Of a stretch of DNA of 64,000 bases, positions 47,854 to 57,413 are shown piece by piece. Source of the DNA: Muribaculum gordoncarteri (lineage in GTDB: Bacteria; Bacteroidota; Bacteroidia; Bacteroidales; Muribaculaceae); assembly GCF_004803695.1 (NCBI RefSeq), contig NZ_CP039393.1:1240001-1304000 (forward strand), written 5' to 3'. Positions within the stretch are counted from its first letter, which is position 1. Each line of letters starts with the position of its first letter. The notes beneath the pieces are model-generated. The model worked only from the letters and a program-made list of their open reading frames with translations. It had not been told where the DNA came from and did not search any database. Made by a program: the position numbers and the translations under genes.

Positions 47854-49701
47854 ATGGCAGAAAAAAAAGAAAAATTGTTCGACATGTTTCCTGAGTGCTC
47901 CTACGACGAGTGGAGAGCCAAGGTCGAAGCTGACTTGAAAGGCGCCGACTTTAACAAGAAATTGGTTTGGAGAACAAATGAAGGCTTTAACGTTCAGCCC
48001 GTATACCGTGCCGAGAACATAGCCGACTTTAAGACTACCGATTCCCTTCCGGGTGAATATCCTTACGTTCGCGGAACCCGTACCGACAACGACTGGCTTA
48101 TCCGTCAGGAGGTTCTTGCCGAAACTCCTAAAGAAGCCAATGAAGTTGCCCGCGACATTATCACTAAGGGCGTTACTTCGCTCGGTTTTAATGTTACACT
48201 CGATAATGTAGCTGCTGTTCGTGAGCTTCTCGACGGCATTGATGTGGCAAAATATGAACTTAACTTCAAGTGCTGCCCCCGTCACGCCGTTGAAACTGCA
48301 AAGGTAATCGTTGAGTATCTGCGCGAAACAAACAACCTCACCAACTTCCGCGGTTCAATCGACTTCAATCCCATGCGTCGCGCCCTCAAGCACGGCACTG
48401 AATTCCCCGGCGACATCAAGGCTATAGCTCTTGAACTTCTCGAGGTGGTTAAGTCAGTTCCCGAAATGAGAGTTCTCTCTGTGGATTCATTCATGTTCTG
48501 CAACGCCGGAGCTTACATATACCAGGAACTCGGTTATGCTATGGCTTGGGGTGCCGAGTGGATGACAATACTCACCGATGCAGGTGTAAAGGCCGACGAA
48601 GTCGCTCACCGCATCAAGTTCAACATGGGCATTTCATCAAACTACTTCATGGAGCTTGCAAAATTCCGCGCCGCTCGCATGGTGTGGGCACAGATTGTTG
48701 AGCAGTATAAGCCCGAATCAAAGCTTTCATGCAAGATGATGGCTCATGCAATAACTTCGCGTTTCAACCAGACTATATATGACGCTCATGTGAACCTTCT
48801 CCGTTCACAGACCGAAACCATGTCGGCTGCTCTTGCCGGAGTTGACTCGATCACCACTACCCCGTTTGATGTTCCGTTCAAGACTCCCGATGCATTCTCG
48901 GAGCGCATTGCACGCAATCAGCAGTTCCTGCTTAAGGAAGAGAGCCACCTTGACAAGGTAGTTGACCCTGCCGGAGGTTCTTATTATGTTGAAACCCTCA
49001 CCGTTTCACTTGCACAGGAAGCCTGGAAGCTCTTCATCGACATCGAAGACAAGGGCGGATTCCTCGCTTGCATCAACGACGGCTCGATCCAGAAGACAGT
49101 CAACGAAACTTCGGCAAAGCGTCACACCGATGTTGCCCGCCGCAAGGAGATTCTGCTTGGAACCAACCAGTACCCCAATGTAAATGAAACCGCCGCCGGA
49201 AAGATTGAGAACACCGGATGCAACTGCGGATGCCACCATGGTGACGCCAACGAGGGCGAAGGCCTCTCGATGAAGCGTGCCGCAAGCGACTTCGAGGCTC
49301 TGCGTCTTGCAACCGAGGCTGCTTCAAATCGTCCGAAGGTGTTCATGCTCACTATCGGAAATCTTGCAATGCGTCTTGCACGTGCACAGTTCTCAACCAA
49401 CTTCTTCGGATGCGCCGGATACGAGATTATCGACAACCTCGGATTCGACACCGTTCAGCAGGGTGTTGACGCCGCTCTTGAAAAGGGTGCCGATGTAATC
49501 GTGCTCTGCTCAAGCGATGACGAGTATGCAACACTCGCCCCCGAGGCCTACAAGTACCTCGACGGTCGCGCAATGTTTGTTGTGGCAGGTGCTCCCGCTT
49601 GCATGGAAGAGCTTCAGGCACTCGGCATCAACGACTTCATCCACGTTCGCTGCAACGTTCTCGAAACACTTCAATCATTCAACGCCAAACTTCTTAAATA
49701 A
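47854..49701 (+). CDS. mutA: Methylmalonyl-CoA mutase small subunit
   Basis: This is the non-catalytic partner of the adenosylcobalamin mutase that interconverts succinyl-CoA and methylmalonyl-CoA, the route to propionate in gut Bacteroidales. The 615 residues show the mutase barrel (LSVDSFMFCNAGAYIYQELGYA-type region, VDPAGGSYYVETLT) and a B12-type Rossmann domain that lacks the cobalamin-ligating D-x-H-x-x-G motif, as expected for MutA. A Cys-rich insertion, CNCGCHH, lies at ~residue 455 between the two domains. It is 9 bp upstream of mutB. Codon choice looks biased, consistent with high expression. Confidence 0.96.
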   Translation: MAEKKEKLFDMFPECSYDEWRAKVEADLKGADFNKKLVWRTNEGFNVQPVYRAENIADFKTTDSLPGEYPYVRGTRTDNDWLIRQEVLAETPKEANEVARDIITKGVTSLGFNVTLDNVAAVRELLDGIDVAKYELNFKCCPRHAVETAKVIVEYLRETNNLTNFRGSIDFNPMRRALKHGTEFPGDIKAIALELLEVVKSVPEMRVLSVDSFMFCNAGAYIYQELGYAMAWGAEWMTILTDAGVKADEVAHRIKFNMGISSNYFMELAKFRAARMVWAQIVEQYKPESKLSCKMMAHAITSRFNQTIYDAHVNLLRSQTETMSAALAGVDSITTTPFDVPFKTPDAFSERIARNQQFLLKEESHLDKVVDPAGGSYYVETLTVSLAQEAWKLFIDIEDKGGFLACINDGSIQKTVNETSAKRHTDVARRKEILLGTNQYPNVNETAAGKIENTGCNCGCHHGDANEGEGLSMKRAASDFEALRLATEAASNRPKVFMLTIGNLAMRLARAQFSTNFFGCAGYEIIDNLGFDTVQQGVDAALEKGADVIVLCSSDDEYATLAPEAYKYLDGRAMFVVAGAPACMEELQALGINDFIHVRCNVLETLQSFNAKLLK

Positions 49702-49710
49702 CCTATCGCA

Positions 49711-51846
49711 ATGAGACCCGATTTTAAAACAATAGATATTACAAAGGATGCTTTCGGCGCTCAGCATGGTGCCGTAGCTCACGGTGAAGATTGGCTCACT
49801 CCCGAGTTGATTCCCGTAAAACCCATATACACCAAGGATGACCTTCAAGGAATGGAACACCTCAATTTCATGTCAGGTATTCCCCCGTTCCTTCGTGGCC
49901 CGTACAGCGCCATGTATCCCCTTCGTCCTTGGACAATCCGTCAGTATGCAGGTTTCTCGACTGCTGCCGAATCTAACGCTTTCTACCGCCGCAACCTTGC
50001 ATCGGGACAGAAAGGATTGTCGGTTGCATTTGACCTTGCTACTCACCGCGGTTACGATGCCGACCACGAACGTGTTGTAGGTGATGTCGGCAAAGCAGGT
50101 GTTTCAATCTGCTCGCTTGAGGACATGAAGGTGCTCTTCGACGGTATACCCTTGAACAAGATGTCAGTGTCAATGACCATGAACGGTGCCGTGCTTCCCG
50201 TGCTTGCATTCTACATCAATGCAGGTCTTGAGCAGGGTGCCAAGCTTGAAGAGATGGCCGGTACTATACAGAACGACATCCTCAAGGAGTTCATGGTACG
50301 TAACACCTACATCTATCCGCCGGAATTCTCAATGCGAATAATCGCCGACATCTTTGAATACACTTCAAAGAACATGCCCAAGTTCAATTCGATTTCAATC
50401 TCCGGTTACCACATGCAGGAAGCAGGTGCAACCTGCGACATCGAGCTCGCCTATACTCTTGCCGACGGTCTTGAATATCTGCGTGCAGGTGTGAATGCAG
50501 GCATGGACATCGACTCGTTTGCTCCGCGCTTGTCGTTCTTCTGGGCAATCGGTATGAACTTCTTCATGGAAATCGCCAAGATGCGTGCCGCACGTATGCT
50601 TTGGGCCAAGATTGTAAGCCAGTTCAATCCCAAGAATCCCAAGTCACTCGCACTGCGTACTCACTCTCAGACTTCAGGATGGTCGCTCACCGAGCAGGAT
50701 CCCTTCAACAACGTTGGTCGTACATGTATCGAAGCCATGGGTGCCGCTCTCGGTCACACTCAGTCGCTTCACACCAACGCTCTTGACGAGGCTATCGCAC
50801 TTCCTACCGACTTCTCGGCACGTATCGCACGTAACACTCAGATTTATATCCAGGAAGAAACTTACGTTACAAAGCAGGTTGACCCGTGGGGCGGTTCCTA
50901 CTATGTTGAAGCTCTTACCAACGAAATCGCACATCGTGCATGGGAGCACATCCAGGAAATCGAGAAGCTCGGCGGTATGGCCAAGGCTATCGAAACCGGA
51001 CTTCCCAAGCTCCGCATCGAGGAGGCTTCAGCCCGCACTCAGGCCCGCATCGACTCAGGTCGTCAGACTATCGTAGGTATCAACAAGTATCGTCTTGATC
51101 ACGAAGATCCCATCGACATTCTTGAAATCGACAACACCGAGGTGCGCAAAGAGCAGATCGAGCGTCTTAACGATGTAAAGGCTCACCGTGACGAAGAGGC
51201 TGTCAAGAAAGCTCTTGCTGACATTACCGAATGTGTTCGCACCAAGAAGGGCAACCTCCTTGACCTTGCAGTCAAGGCTGCCGGACTCCGTGCTACACTT
51301 GGTGAGATTTCAGATGCCTGCGAAGAAGTTGTAGGCCGTTATAAAGCAGTAATCAGAACTATTTCAGGCGTGTACAGCAACGAAACAAAACAAGATCCCG
51401 ACTTCATCCGCGCACAGCGCATGTGTGAAGAGTTTGCTAAGAAAGAAGGTCGTCAACCTCGTATCATGATTGCCAAGATGGGACAGGACGGACACGACCG
51501 CGGTGCAAAGGTTGTAGCTACCGGTTATGCCGACTGCGGATTTGATGTCGACATGGGTCCCTTGTTCCAGACTCCGGCCGAAGCAGCCCGTCAGGCTGTG
51601 GAGAACGATGTCCACATTCTCGGTGTATCATCACTTGCCGCAGGTCACAAGACTTTGATTCCTCAGGTTATCGAAGAACTCAAGAAGCTTGGTCGCGAGG
51701 ATATCATCGTAACCGCCGGTGGTGTAATCCCCGCTCAGGACTACGACTTCCTTTACAAGGCAGGTGTTGCAGCAATCTTCGGCCCCGGTACACGTATTCC
51801 CGTATCGGCCATAAAGATGCTTGAAATCCTCAATGGTGAAGAATAA
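49711..51846 (+). CDS. mutB: Methylmalonyl-CoA mutase large subunit
   Basis: This is the catalytic subunit that binds adenosylcobalamin and rearranges succinyl-CoA. At 711 residues it is standard. The barrel shows [21 protein letters not shown] and [16 protein letters not shown]; the C-terminal cobalamin domain carries [14 protein letters not shown] with the ligand His in D-G-H-D-R-G near residue 593, then [12 protein letters not shown] and the closing GPGTRI. Downstream epimerase and carboxylase genes are not in the window. A strong terminator follows. Confidence 0.97.
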   Translation: MRPDFKTIDITKDAFGAQHGAVAHGEDWLTPELIPVKPIYTKDDLQGMEHLNFMSGIPPFLRGPYSAMYPLRPWTIRQYAGFSTAAESNAFYRRNLASGQKGLSVAFDLATHRGYDADHERVVGDVGKAGVSICSLEDMKVLFDGIPLNKMSVSMTMNGAVLPVLAFYINAGLEQGAKLEEMAGTIQNDILKEFMVRNTYIYPPEFSMRIIADIFEYTSKNMPKFNSISISGYHMQEAGATCDIELAYTLADGLEYLRAGVNAGMDIDSFAPRLSFFWAIGMNFFMEIAKMRAARMLWAKIVSQFNPKNPKSLALRTHSQTSGWSLTEQDPFNNVGRTCIEAMGAALGHTQSLHTNALDEAIALPTDFSARIARNTQIYIQEETYVTKQVDPWGGSYYVEALTNEIAHRAWEHIQEIEKLGGMAKAIETGLPKLRIEEASARTQARIDSGRQTIVGINKYRLDHEDPIDILEIDNTEVRKEQIERLNDVKAHRDEEAVKKALADITECVRTKKGNLLDLAVKAAGLRATLGEISDACEEVVGRYKAVIRTISGVYSNETKQDPDFIRAQRMCEEFAKKEGRQPRIMIAKMGQDGHDRGAKVVATGYADCGFDVDMGPLFQTPAEAARQAVENDVHILGVSSLAAGHKTLIPQVIEELKKLGREDIIVTAGGVIPAQDYDFLYKAGVAAIFGPGTRIPVSAIKMLEILNGEE

Positions 51847-51873
51847 TCGTAAGATATTATAACAATCTTGATT

Positions 51874-51910
51874 GTGGCGCAACATTTTAACGATGTTGCG
51901 CCACTTTTTT
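51874..51910 (+). terminator. mutB terminator
   Basis: A perfect 12-bp stem GTGGCGCAACAT/ATGTTGCGCCAC (51874-51885 with 51893-51904) followed by six T. Confidence 0.95.
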
Positions 51911-51937
51911 ATATCTACTTGTATTGCTCCCGTTACG

Positions 51938-51969
51938 TTTGCGTAAATTACTGCAAATACGTAAATTTG
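51938..51969 (+). promoter_or_regulatory. Promoter of the TPR/HTH regulator
   Basis: TTTG (51938-51941) and TAAATTTG (51962-51969) with exactly 20 bp between. A repeated GTAAATT word sits at 51943 and 51961, a possible operator. Confidence 0.65.
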
Positions 51970-51988
51970 CGCATTAATACACGGGAAT

Positions 51989-53668
51989 ATGATAATAAAC
52001 TCAATCATCCGATATGCGTTGATACTGTTTTGCCTGCTACCTCTTTGGTCATGCGGCGGTGCGGAAAGCCGGCTCTTGGAAACTTCAGCACGAATTGTTG
52101 ATGAAAGGCCCGACAGTGCATATATGCTTCTTAAAAATTTGGATTTCAACAATCTGAAAGATAAGAAACTGAAAGCCGACTATGCACTTACCCGAGCCAA
52201 AGCCAATATGTATATGGGAAGGTCGCTCGTAACCGACACGCTTTTGTCGCAGGCGGTCGAATTTTATAAGGCGGCAGGTGATACTGCGTCATATATTGAA
52301 TCGGCTATAGCACAGTCCAATCATCTTCGTTCGTTGGAGCGTAAAAATGAAGCTTGGGCGTTGATCGATTCGATAGTAAACGACATGCCTTGCGATATTC
52401 AGAAACATTTGAATCAAGTGCTTCTCGGCTTCTCGTTCTCTGACAAAGATTATGAAAGGGCATTAATAATAATCGACCGTCAGATAAAATTGGCCCACGA
52501 TGGTGACGAGCGTCTTGATTTCGAGATAAAGAAAATAACCCCGCTTGTAGCGTTGAATAGAAGCAAGGATGCAGTGGCGTTATGTGATTCTCTTTTTGCC
52601 CTACCCGATGCTCCCGAAGAAGGCTCAAACGAATGGCTGTATATGCGCATAAATTATGCCGCAGCCCTTGGTGAATACCGTGAAACTTCTCCACAGGCAG
52701 TAGCGATCCTAAAGGATGTAATCGGGCGGATGAAAAATGTGCCCTCCGATAAGCTTGTAGAGTTCTATATTCCTATGGTTAATCTTCAGTTGAACTCCGG
52801 AAACATTAATGAAGCCACAAAATATGTCAATCTTGTCGACAGCCTGGACATGGATATGTTCGACCGTGATCCGGTGGCGGCTTCCTATCTTGAGTTTCTA
52901 AAGATTGTGCTGGACTACGAGCATAGCGGGGCTCTCTCGCTTAGCCGACTATCAAATACTGCCCACTCGCTGAGAAAAGTGAGCAACGACCTTGAAGTAA
53001 AGCGACAGGAACGTGACGATGCTCTTGAGAGTGCTTACGATTTAAGTCGCAGCAACTATGAGCTTACCATCAGGCATCAACATCTATGGTTGTTTATAAT
53101 CTTGATAATGCTTGCGGGAGTAATCATTGTGGCGGTAATCGTTTTTGTCGCTCATCGTCGCCGACAGAAGCTTATAGAGGCCGAAGAACGGATAGAGGCA
53201 TTGGAACAGCTTGCAATGGCTGCGACAAAACCTTCGCCCGATGATAAGCAGGCACTCCTTAAGAAAACGCTGTTGTTGCAGATCGACATAATCAGGGCTT
53301 TTGCCGAAGCTCCTACAGCCCATAACCAAGAAGCGCTTAAAAAGATAAGCAACGCCGGCAATTCGGATTCGGAAACCGATGCCCTGGTAAACTGGTCGGA
53401 ACTCTATCCCGTAATCGACGAGCTTTACAATAATTTCCACGCTAACCTGTTGAACGATTATCCCGGATTGCTATCCGAAAGGGAGATACAGATTCTTTGC
53501 CTCCTTCGTGCCGGATTCTCGACAAAGGAGATCGGGGTATTGATTCAGCAGACCTCAAACTCAGTTTATGTCAGCAAAACATCTATCAGAAAGAAGCTCA
53601 GATTACTCCCCAAAGAAGATTTCATAACGTTTCTGGCTACCCGTAAACCCTCATCAGGGAAGGCTTAA
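51989..53668 (+). CDS. Membrane-anchored TPR protein with C-terminal LuxR-type HTH
   Basis: This 559-residue protein appears to be a one-component transmembrane regulator. It has a lipoprotein-like N-terminus (LLPLWSCGG, Cys22), a helical TPR-like periplasmic region to ~residue 330, a short coiled coil, a membrane helix at ~366-388 followed by HRRRQK, a cytoplasmic coiled linker, and a C-terminal LuxR/GerE-like DNA-binding helix-turn-helix at ~495-540 (LSEREIQILCLLRAGFSTKE, then QQTSNSVYVSK). Similar TPR-HTH proteins are common in Bacteroidales and largely uncharacterised. It precedes an outer-membrane barrel gene, its likely target (inference). Confidence 0.82.
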   Translation: MIINSIIRYALILFCLLPLWSCGGAESRLLETSARIVDERPDSAYMLLKNLDFNNLKDKKLKADYALTRAKANMYMGRSLVTDTLLSQAVEFYKAAGDTASYIESAIAQSNHLRSLERKNEAWALIDSIVNDMPCDIQKHLNQVLLGFSFSDKDYERALIIIDRQIKLAHDGDERLDFEIKKITPLVALNRSKDAVALCDSLFALPDAPEEGSNEWLYMRINYAAALGEYRETSPQAVAILKDVIGRMKNVPSDKLVEFYIPMVNLQLNSGNINEATKYVNLVDSLDMDMFDRDPVAASYLEFLKIVLDYEHSGALSLSRLSNTAHSLRKVSNDLEVKRQERDDALESAYDLSRSNYELTIRHQHLWLFIILIMLAGVIIVAVIVFVAHRRRQKLIEAEERIEALEQLAMAATKPSPDDKQALLKKTLLLQIDIIRAFAEAPTAHNQEALKKISNAGNSDSETDALVNWSELYPVIDELYNNFHANLLNDYPGLLSEREIQILCLLRAGFSTKEIGVLIQQTSNSVYVSKTSIRKKLRLLPKEDFITFLATRKPSSGKA

Positions 53669-53763
53669 GGCCGCTAAAGGGCGATTTAAGATTTCAATAA
53701 GTAATACCCACTGAATATCAACTGATTACATATCTAATTTAAGAGAATTTTGTCATTGTTTAA

Positions 53764-53786
53764 GTAGGCATGAAAGCCATGTCTAC
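53764..53786 (+). promoter_or_regulatory. Dyad operator over the barrel-gene promoter
   Basis: GTAGGCATG-5 nt-CATGTCTAC is a 9-bp inverted repeat with one mismatch. It ends 2 bp before the TAATTTTG box, so a bound protein would overlie the polymerase -33 contact region. It is a candidate site for the regulator encoded just upstream. Confidence 0.5.
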
Positions 53787-53788
53787 GC

Positions 53789-53796
53789 TAATTTTG
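53789..53796 (+). promoter_or_regulatory. Barrel-gene promoter -7 box
   Basis: TAATTTTG, 28 bp before the ATG. No good -33 TTTG is present, consistent with an activator-dependent promoter. Confidence 0.55.
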
Positions 53797-53824
53797 CAGT
53801 GTAAAAATTCAAAAACCAAACGAT

Positions 53825-55891
53825 ATGAAAAAATCAGTTTTGATTCTAATTGCAATCATCACATGGCTTTCGGCGGCCGCACAAACCGAACGCCGACTTA
53901 ATGAAGTGACGGTAGTTGCCTCTCGCACGACAACCGATGCCGAAGGCTACACCACCAATCTTCGCGGTTCTGATATAACAAAAGGCAAACCCGCAGTCGA
54001 TGTCCTCGGTTTTCTCCCAAACATATCACACGAAAACGGCACATTCAAAATCAACGGACTTGTCGCAAGTGAGATATACGTTGACGGCGTGAAACTCTCC
54101 GACCTGTCGGAACTTGACAACATCCCCGGTGAAATGATCGATAAGGTGCAGGTAAAATACCTTGCCGGAGCCGACCATAATGCATCACTCAGCGGAGGAA
54201 GCATAATGATTACACTCCGTTGTCCTCCTGAGGGAGGCTATTACGGAAGTATCTTGGCAAATGCCGACTGGTACAGAAGTTGCGACTTCGGTAATGCGGG
54301 AATAAGCGGTATGATAAACTATCGATATAAGGGATTAAGCGTATACAATAATCTATATGCCGGGAACACAAAATTTGAGGAGAATTCCGCTCAAACATTA
54401 AGCGGTCCCGACCTTCACACATTCCTGACTGAAACCTCAAAATCTCACGGATTCAATTTCAGAAATCGTCTTAGCCTCACACAACAGCTTCAATCAGGCG
54501 CACAATTGGGAGGCAGTTATCTTATATCCATGTCATCGCCCCGCCCGTCATCCGTGTCTTATGACGGCAACACAATTTCATCGGTCAGCATCCGTGAAAA
54601 TACATCGTTGCAGGAAGGTACAATAATGTTCATGCAACCGCTTGGATCACGCGGCACTCAATTGCAACTTACAGCCGACTATCTTAACCGTCACAGCAAT
54701 GACAACAGTAGCTATTTTCTCGATTCGGAAAGAGCGGCTGCAATAAAGGAAACCACCAATCTAAATCTTTGGAAATTCAAAGCCGATTTCATGTATCCGC
54801 ACAGCCGCTCTCTTATATGGAAGTTCGGTGCATCCGCACAGTTTATATCGTCATCTTACACTCCTGCCGACATCCTTAAAAACGACAGATTTGAAACGAG
54901 CGACATTCCAACCAAAACCTCCGGCCTTACCCCTATTGTATATGCCTCGGCACAAGGCCGGATTTGGAAACTTAAATACAGTGCCGGGATGAACTGGCAA
55001 CTAAACCGTATAACCTACGAAGACCGTTCAGCCAATCGCAAAAACACAAACACCCAATGGTCAATGAATCCCACTGTTCAGGTGATGATGCCGTTTGGCC
55101 CGGGAATGGACCATGCCTTAATGGTAAGCTACAAACGAACATTGAGCGATATCCCCTACACTGCCATATCATCTGTCATAAACTGGAGCGACGCATATAA
55201 CTACACCGTAGGAAATCCCGATCTCAAAGCTCAGTCGGCCGACATTGTCATGGCCGGACTGTCGCTACTGCGAAACAAAATCAACATCACCGCTCTTTAT
55301 GCCGTGTCGCATGACCGTATCTACTGGCAGACATTGCAAAGCGGAGAGAATCCCGATGTATTCTATACGATGCCATTAAACATCAATAGTCAGGGTGTAT
55401 GGGGTTTCGGTGCGGAATGGATCGAATCACCGTCACGGGTGTGGTGTTTCAAACTCTCAGGCCGCGTAGAAATTACTCCGGAGAATACTATGCTTGACGG
55501 AATACATTACAACAAGACTCGCGTCAAGGAGTATTTTTACTTCAACAACAACTTCCGATTCGGTCATGGCTGGGGAGGAATGCTTAACGCCAATTTCGAG
55601 CCTACGTTCCGCACTCTCGACCGCACATATCATGTCGTTTACAACGTAAGCGGACAAATTTACCGAACATTCCTGAATGACAACCTTCAGGTTGCATTGG
55701 ATTTTACTCCTATAGGAAATCGTCGAAAACTCGACCGATATGCCGACGCAAACAAAGTTTCATATAAATATACTACTCCGGTACAGTATGTGGGATTTTC
55801 GCTTACATGGAATTTCGCAGGAGGCAAAAGCGTAAATGTAGATGTTGTTGACGGCATCCAGAACTACTACGAAACCAAAGACAATAGATAA
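53825..55891 (+). CDS. Outer-membrane beta-barrel receptor (TonB-dependent-like)
   Basis: A 688-residue exported protein with signal peptide (MKKSVLILIAIITWLSAAA), a compact plug domain (LNEVTVVASRTTTDAEGYTT, then IYVDGVKLSDLSELDNIPGE and the plug-closing GSIMITL) and a long beta-barrel of alternating aromatic strands. It lacks the N-terminal carboxypeptidase-like domain of SusC transporters and has no clear TonB box. It therefore fits the outer-membrane-barrel/receptor family often found with small lipoproteins in Bacteroidales. The transported or bound ligand is unknown. It is followed 14 bp later by a small lipoprotein gene. Confidence 0.8.
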   Translation: MKKSVLILIAIITWLSAAAQTERRLNEVTVVASRTTTDAEGYTTNLRGSDITKGKPAVDVLGFLPNISHENGTFKINGLVASEIYVDGVKLSDLSELDNIPGEMIDKVQVKYLAGADHNASLSGGSIMITLRCPPEGGYYGSILANADWYRSCDFGNAGISGMINYRYKGLSVYNNLYAGNTKFEENSAQTLSGPDLHTFLTETSKSHGFNFRNRLSLTQQLQSGAQLGGSYLISMSSPRPSSVSYDGNTISSVSIRENTSLQEGTIMFMQPLGSRGTQLQLTADYLNRHSNDNSSYFLDSERAAAIKETTNLNLWKFKADFMYPHSRSLIWKFGASAQFISSSYTPADILKNDRFETSDIPTKTSGLTPIVYASAQGRIWKLKYSAGMNWQLNRITYEDRSANRKNTNTQWSMNPTVQVMMPFGPGMDHALMVSYKRTLSDIPYTAISSVINWSDAYNYTVGNPDLKAQSADIVMAGLSLLRNKINITALYAVSHDRIYWQTLQSGENPDVFYTMPLNINSQGVWGFGAEWIESPSRVWCFKLSGRVEITPENTMLDGIHYNKTRVKEYFYFNNNFRFGHGWGGMLNANFEPTFRTLDRTYHVVYNVSGQIYRTFLNDNLQVALDFTPIGNRRKLDRYADANKVSYKYTTPVQYVGFSLTWNFAGGKSVNVDVVDGIQNYYETKDNR

Positions 55892-55905
55892 TAATTAAGA
55901 AAATT

Positions 55906-56259
55906 ATGAAGAAAACAGCAATGATTGCATTGGCGATGTCAGCTCTAATTTTTGTGGCATGTCGTCACACCACTGACTCCGATTATGAGGCCGAACAAAT
56001 GGAATTTGCCAAAGAGCAGGAAGAGTTGGAAGCAGAGCAGGAAGAGCTTCGCCGCGAGTATGAGAAGATGAAAGAGGAGTATATTCGCGAAAAGGCTGAG
56101 TTTAAAAAGGAACTGCAAGCACTTAAGAAAGGCGTGAGAAAAGAACGCAATACCAATACAATAAAGCGTGACTCAACTAAACGCCAATTAAACGAAAACG
56201 AGGCTTCGGAATTGACCGACAAAGTTAAATCAGCAGGACTGTGGCCAACTGATAAATAG
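55906..56259 (+). CDS. Small coiled-coil lipoprotein
   Basis: This 117-residue protein has a lipoprotein signal (MKKTAMIALAMSALIFVAC, Cys19) and then a strongly charged Glu/Lys-rich helix (~residues 28-75) with heptad-like spacing, ending in a basic tail. It resembles the short coiled-coil lipoproteins of the Lpp type in general design only; no homology is claimed. It directly follows the barrel gene and is probably its partner. It ends 10 bp from the end of the opposing small gene. Confidence 0.7.
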   Translation: MKKTAMIALAMSALIFVACRHTTDSDYEAEQMEFAKEQEELEAEQEELRREYEKMKEEYIREKAEFKKELQALKKGVRKERNTNTIKRDSTKRQLNENEASELTDKVKSAGLWPTDK

Positions 56260-56269
56260 AGCGACTCTC

Positions 56270-56584
56270 TCACTTTAGGAATATGATTTCGGGGGATTCG
56301 GTATCCGACTTGCGGTATAGATTGTGGCTTGTCATGTAGTCGTTGAACAATGCGCTACGTTGTCTTAACGTAGCCGGAGTAGATGCAATGGCGGCAAGTT
56401 CATCCTTATCGGCCGATGTGACGGCTTCCGATGATGCTATAATGATTATTCCGGGGAAGAATTCGGTTGATGAAGTTTCGCGCTCAAATGGCTCTATCGA
56501 CATCTCATTGCCGTCAACCGACAATAGCGCCGTGTAATGTATAACTCCTCGGTCAAGCACTGCATGAGCGAGATAACGCTTCAT
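56270..56584 (-). CDS. Small conserved-looking protein of unknown function
   Basis: A 104-residue soluble protein without signal or membrane segment. It opens MKRYLAHAVLDRGVIHYTALLS, a beta-strand pair, and has a hydrophobic strand GIIIIASSEAV and a helical C-terminal half (ATLRQRSALFNDYMTSHNLY). I do not recognise the family. It is last in the ileS-dksA-lspA run, 10 bp after the DUF4296 gene, which suggests it is expressed and real. Confidence 0.6.
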   Translation of the reverse strand: MKRYLAHAVLDRGVIHYTALLSVDGNEMSIEPFERETSSTEFFPGIIIIASSEAVTSADKDELAAIASTPATLRQRSALFNDYMTSHNLYRKSDTESPEIIFLK

Positions 56585-56594
56585 AATCCACCTA

Positions 56595-57395
56595 TTATTT
56601 CTTTCCGTTACGGTACTCCTTTATATTACCTCGGAAATAGGTGCTTGGCGAGAATCGCGAGCGCACAAGCGATATACTGTCGAGATACACGCTTTCGCCG
56701 GGTATGGGGTTCATGGAGATGTTGCCATAGATATATTTTGCCGTCTTAGCCGAATCGGTGACAAGTTTCAGTTCATTCCATCCGTCCTGGTTGACCGATG
56801 ATGTCATGTAATCGCTCGTACCGTCGGTATAGTCGACAGCCATCGTCCAATTGATTGTCGACAATCGGTTGTTGGCGTAGAAACGCCAGGTATATACATC
56901 GCCCTTCTCCCAGTTCTCGTCATGCGAAAATGAGAACTTAACGTTGTCAACCGGCTCTCCGTTGAAGAAATGACGATAAGGCACCTCACTCCATGCATCG
57001 ACCGAGTCACCCACGACTGCAAGATGCAGACGCTCGCCGCCCGACGACACATCGGCATTCTTGATGTCCTTTTCAAGCTGTTCGATCACGCCGTCGTAGA
57101 TCTCTATGTACTTCTCCACATTGTGTCCGTACCACACGAGCGAAGTGTCGACCTGCTCAGCCGTTACGCCGTGTTTGGCATATATCGACTGCTTGACAAC
57201 CTTGCGCATTGAGTCACTGCTGTAGGCCGATCGGTTAAGGTCGATTACGCTCTCACCCTTGTGTATGTCGACAAGCAGTGATGTCATCTCCTTTGGCCCG
57301 ATTACATAGTCGGGTGTGCGGTCGCAGGCCTGAAACATGGAACCTGCTATCGCAGCGATGAACAATGTTTTGAATATTGTGACAAAACGGCGCAT
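56595..57395 (-). CDS. DUF4296-type lipoprotein
   Basis: This protein of about 266 residues has an N-terminal lipoprotein signal (AAIAGSMFQAC) from the ATG at 57395; the frame has a TTG two codons earlier. Residues ~30-110 match the DUF4296 pattern (YVIGPKEMTSLLVDIHKGE, then YAKHGVTAEQVDTSLVWYGH), a family found in Bacteroidota, often near lspA. The C-terminal half looks like a beta-sandwich. Function is unknown. It is 18 bp after lspA, the signal peptidase that would process it. Confidence 0.75.
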   Translation of the reverse strand: MRRFVTIFKTLFIAAIAGSMFQACDRTPDYVIGPKEMTSLLVDIHKGESVIDLNRSAYSSDSMRKVVKQSIYAKHGVTAEQVDTSLVWYGHNVEKYIEIYDGVIEQLEKDIKNADVSSGGERLHLAVVGDSVDAWSEVPYRHFFNGEPVDNVKFSFSHDENWEKGDVYTWRFYANNRLSTINWTMAVDYTDGTSDYMTSSVNQDGWNELKLVTDSAKTAKYIYGNISMNPIPGESVYLDSISLVRSRFSPSTYFRGNIKEYRNGKK

Positions 57396-57413
57396 GGGCA
57401 AGTGACTCAGCGG

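Noticed and set aside
53825-55891. SusC-type polysaccharide utilisation transporter
   Set aside because: No N-terminal carboxypeptidase-like domain, no adjacent SusD and no glycoside hydrolase in the same run.
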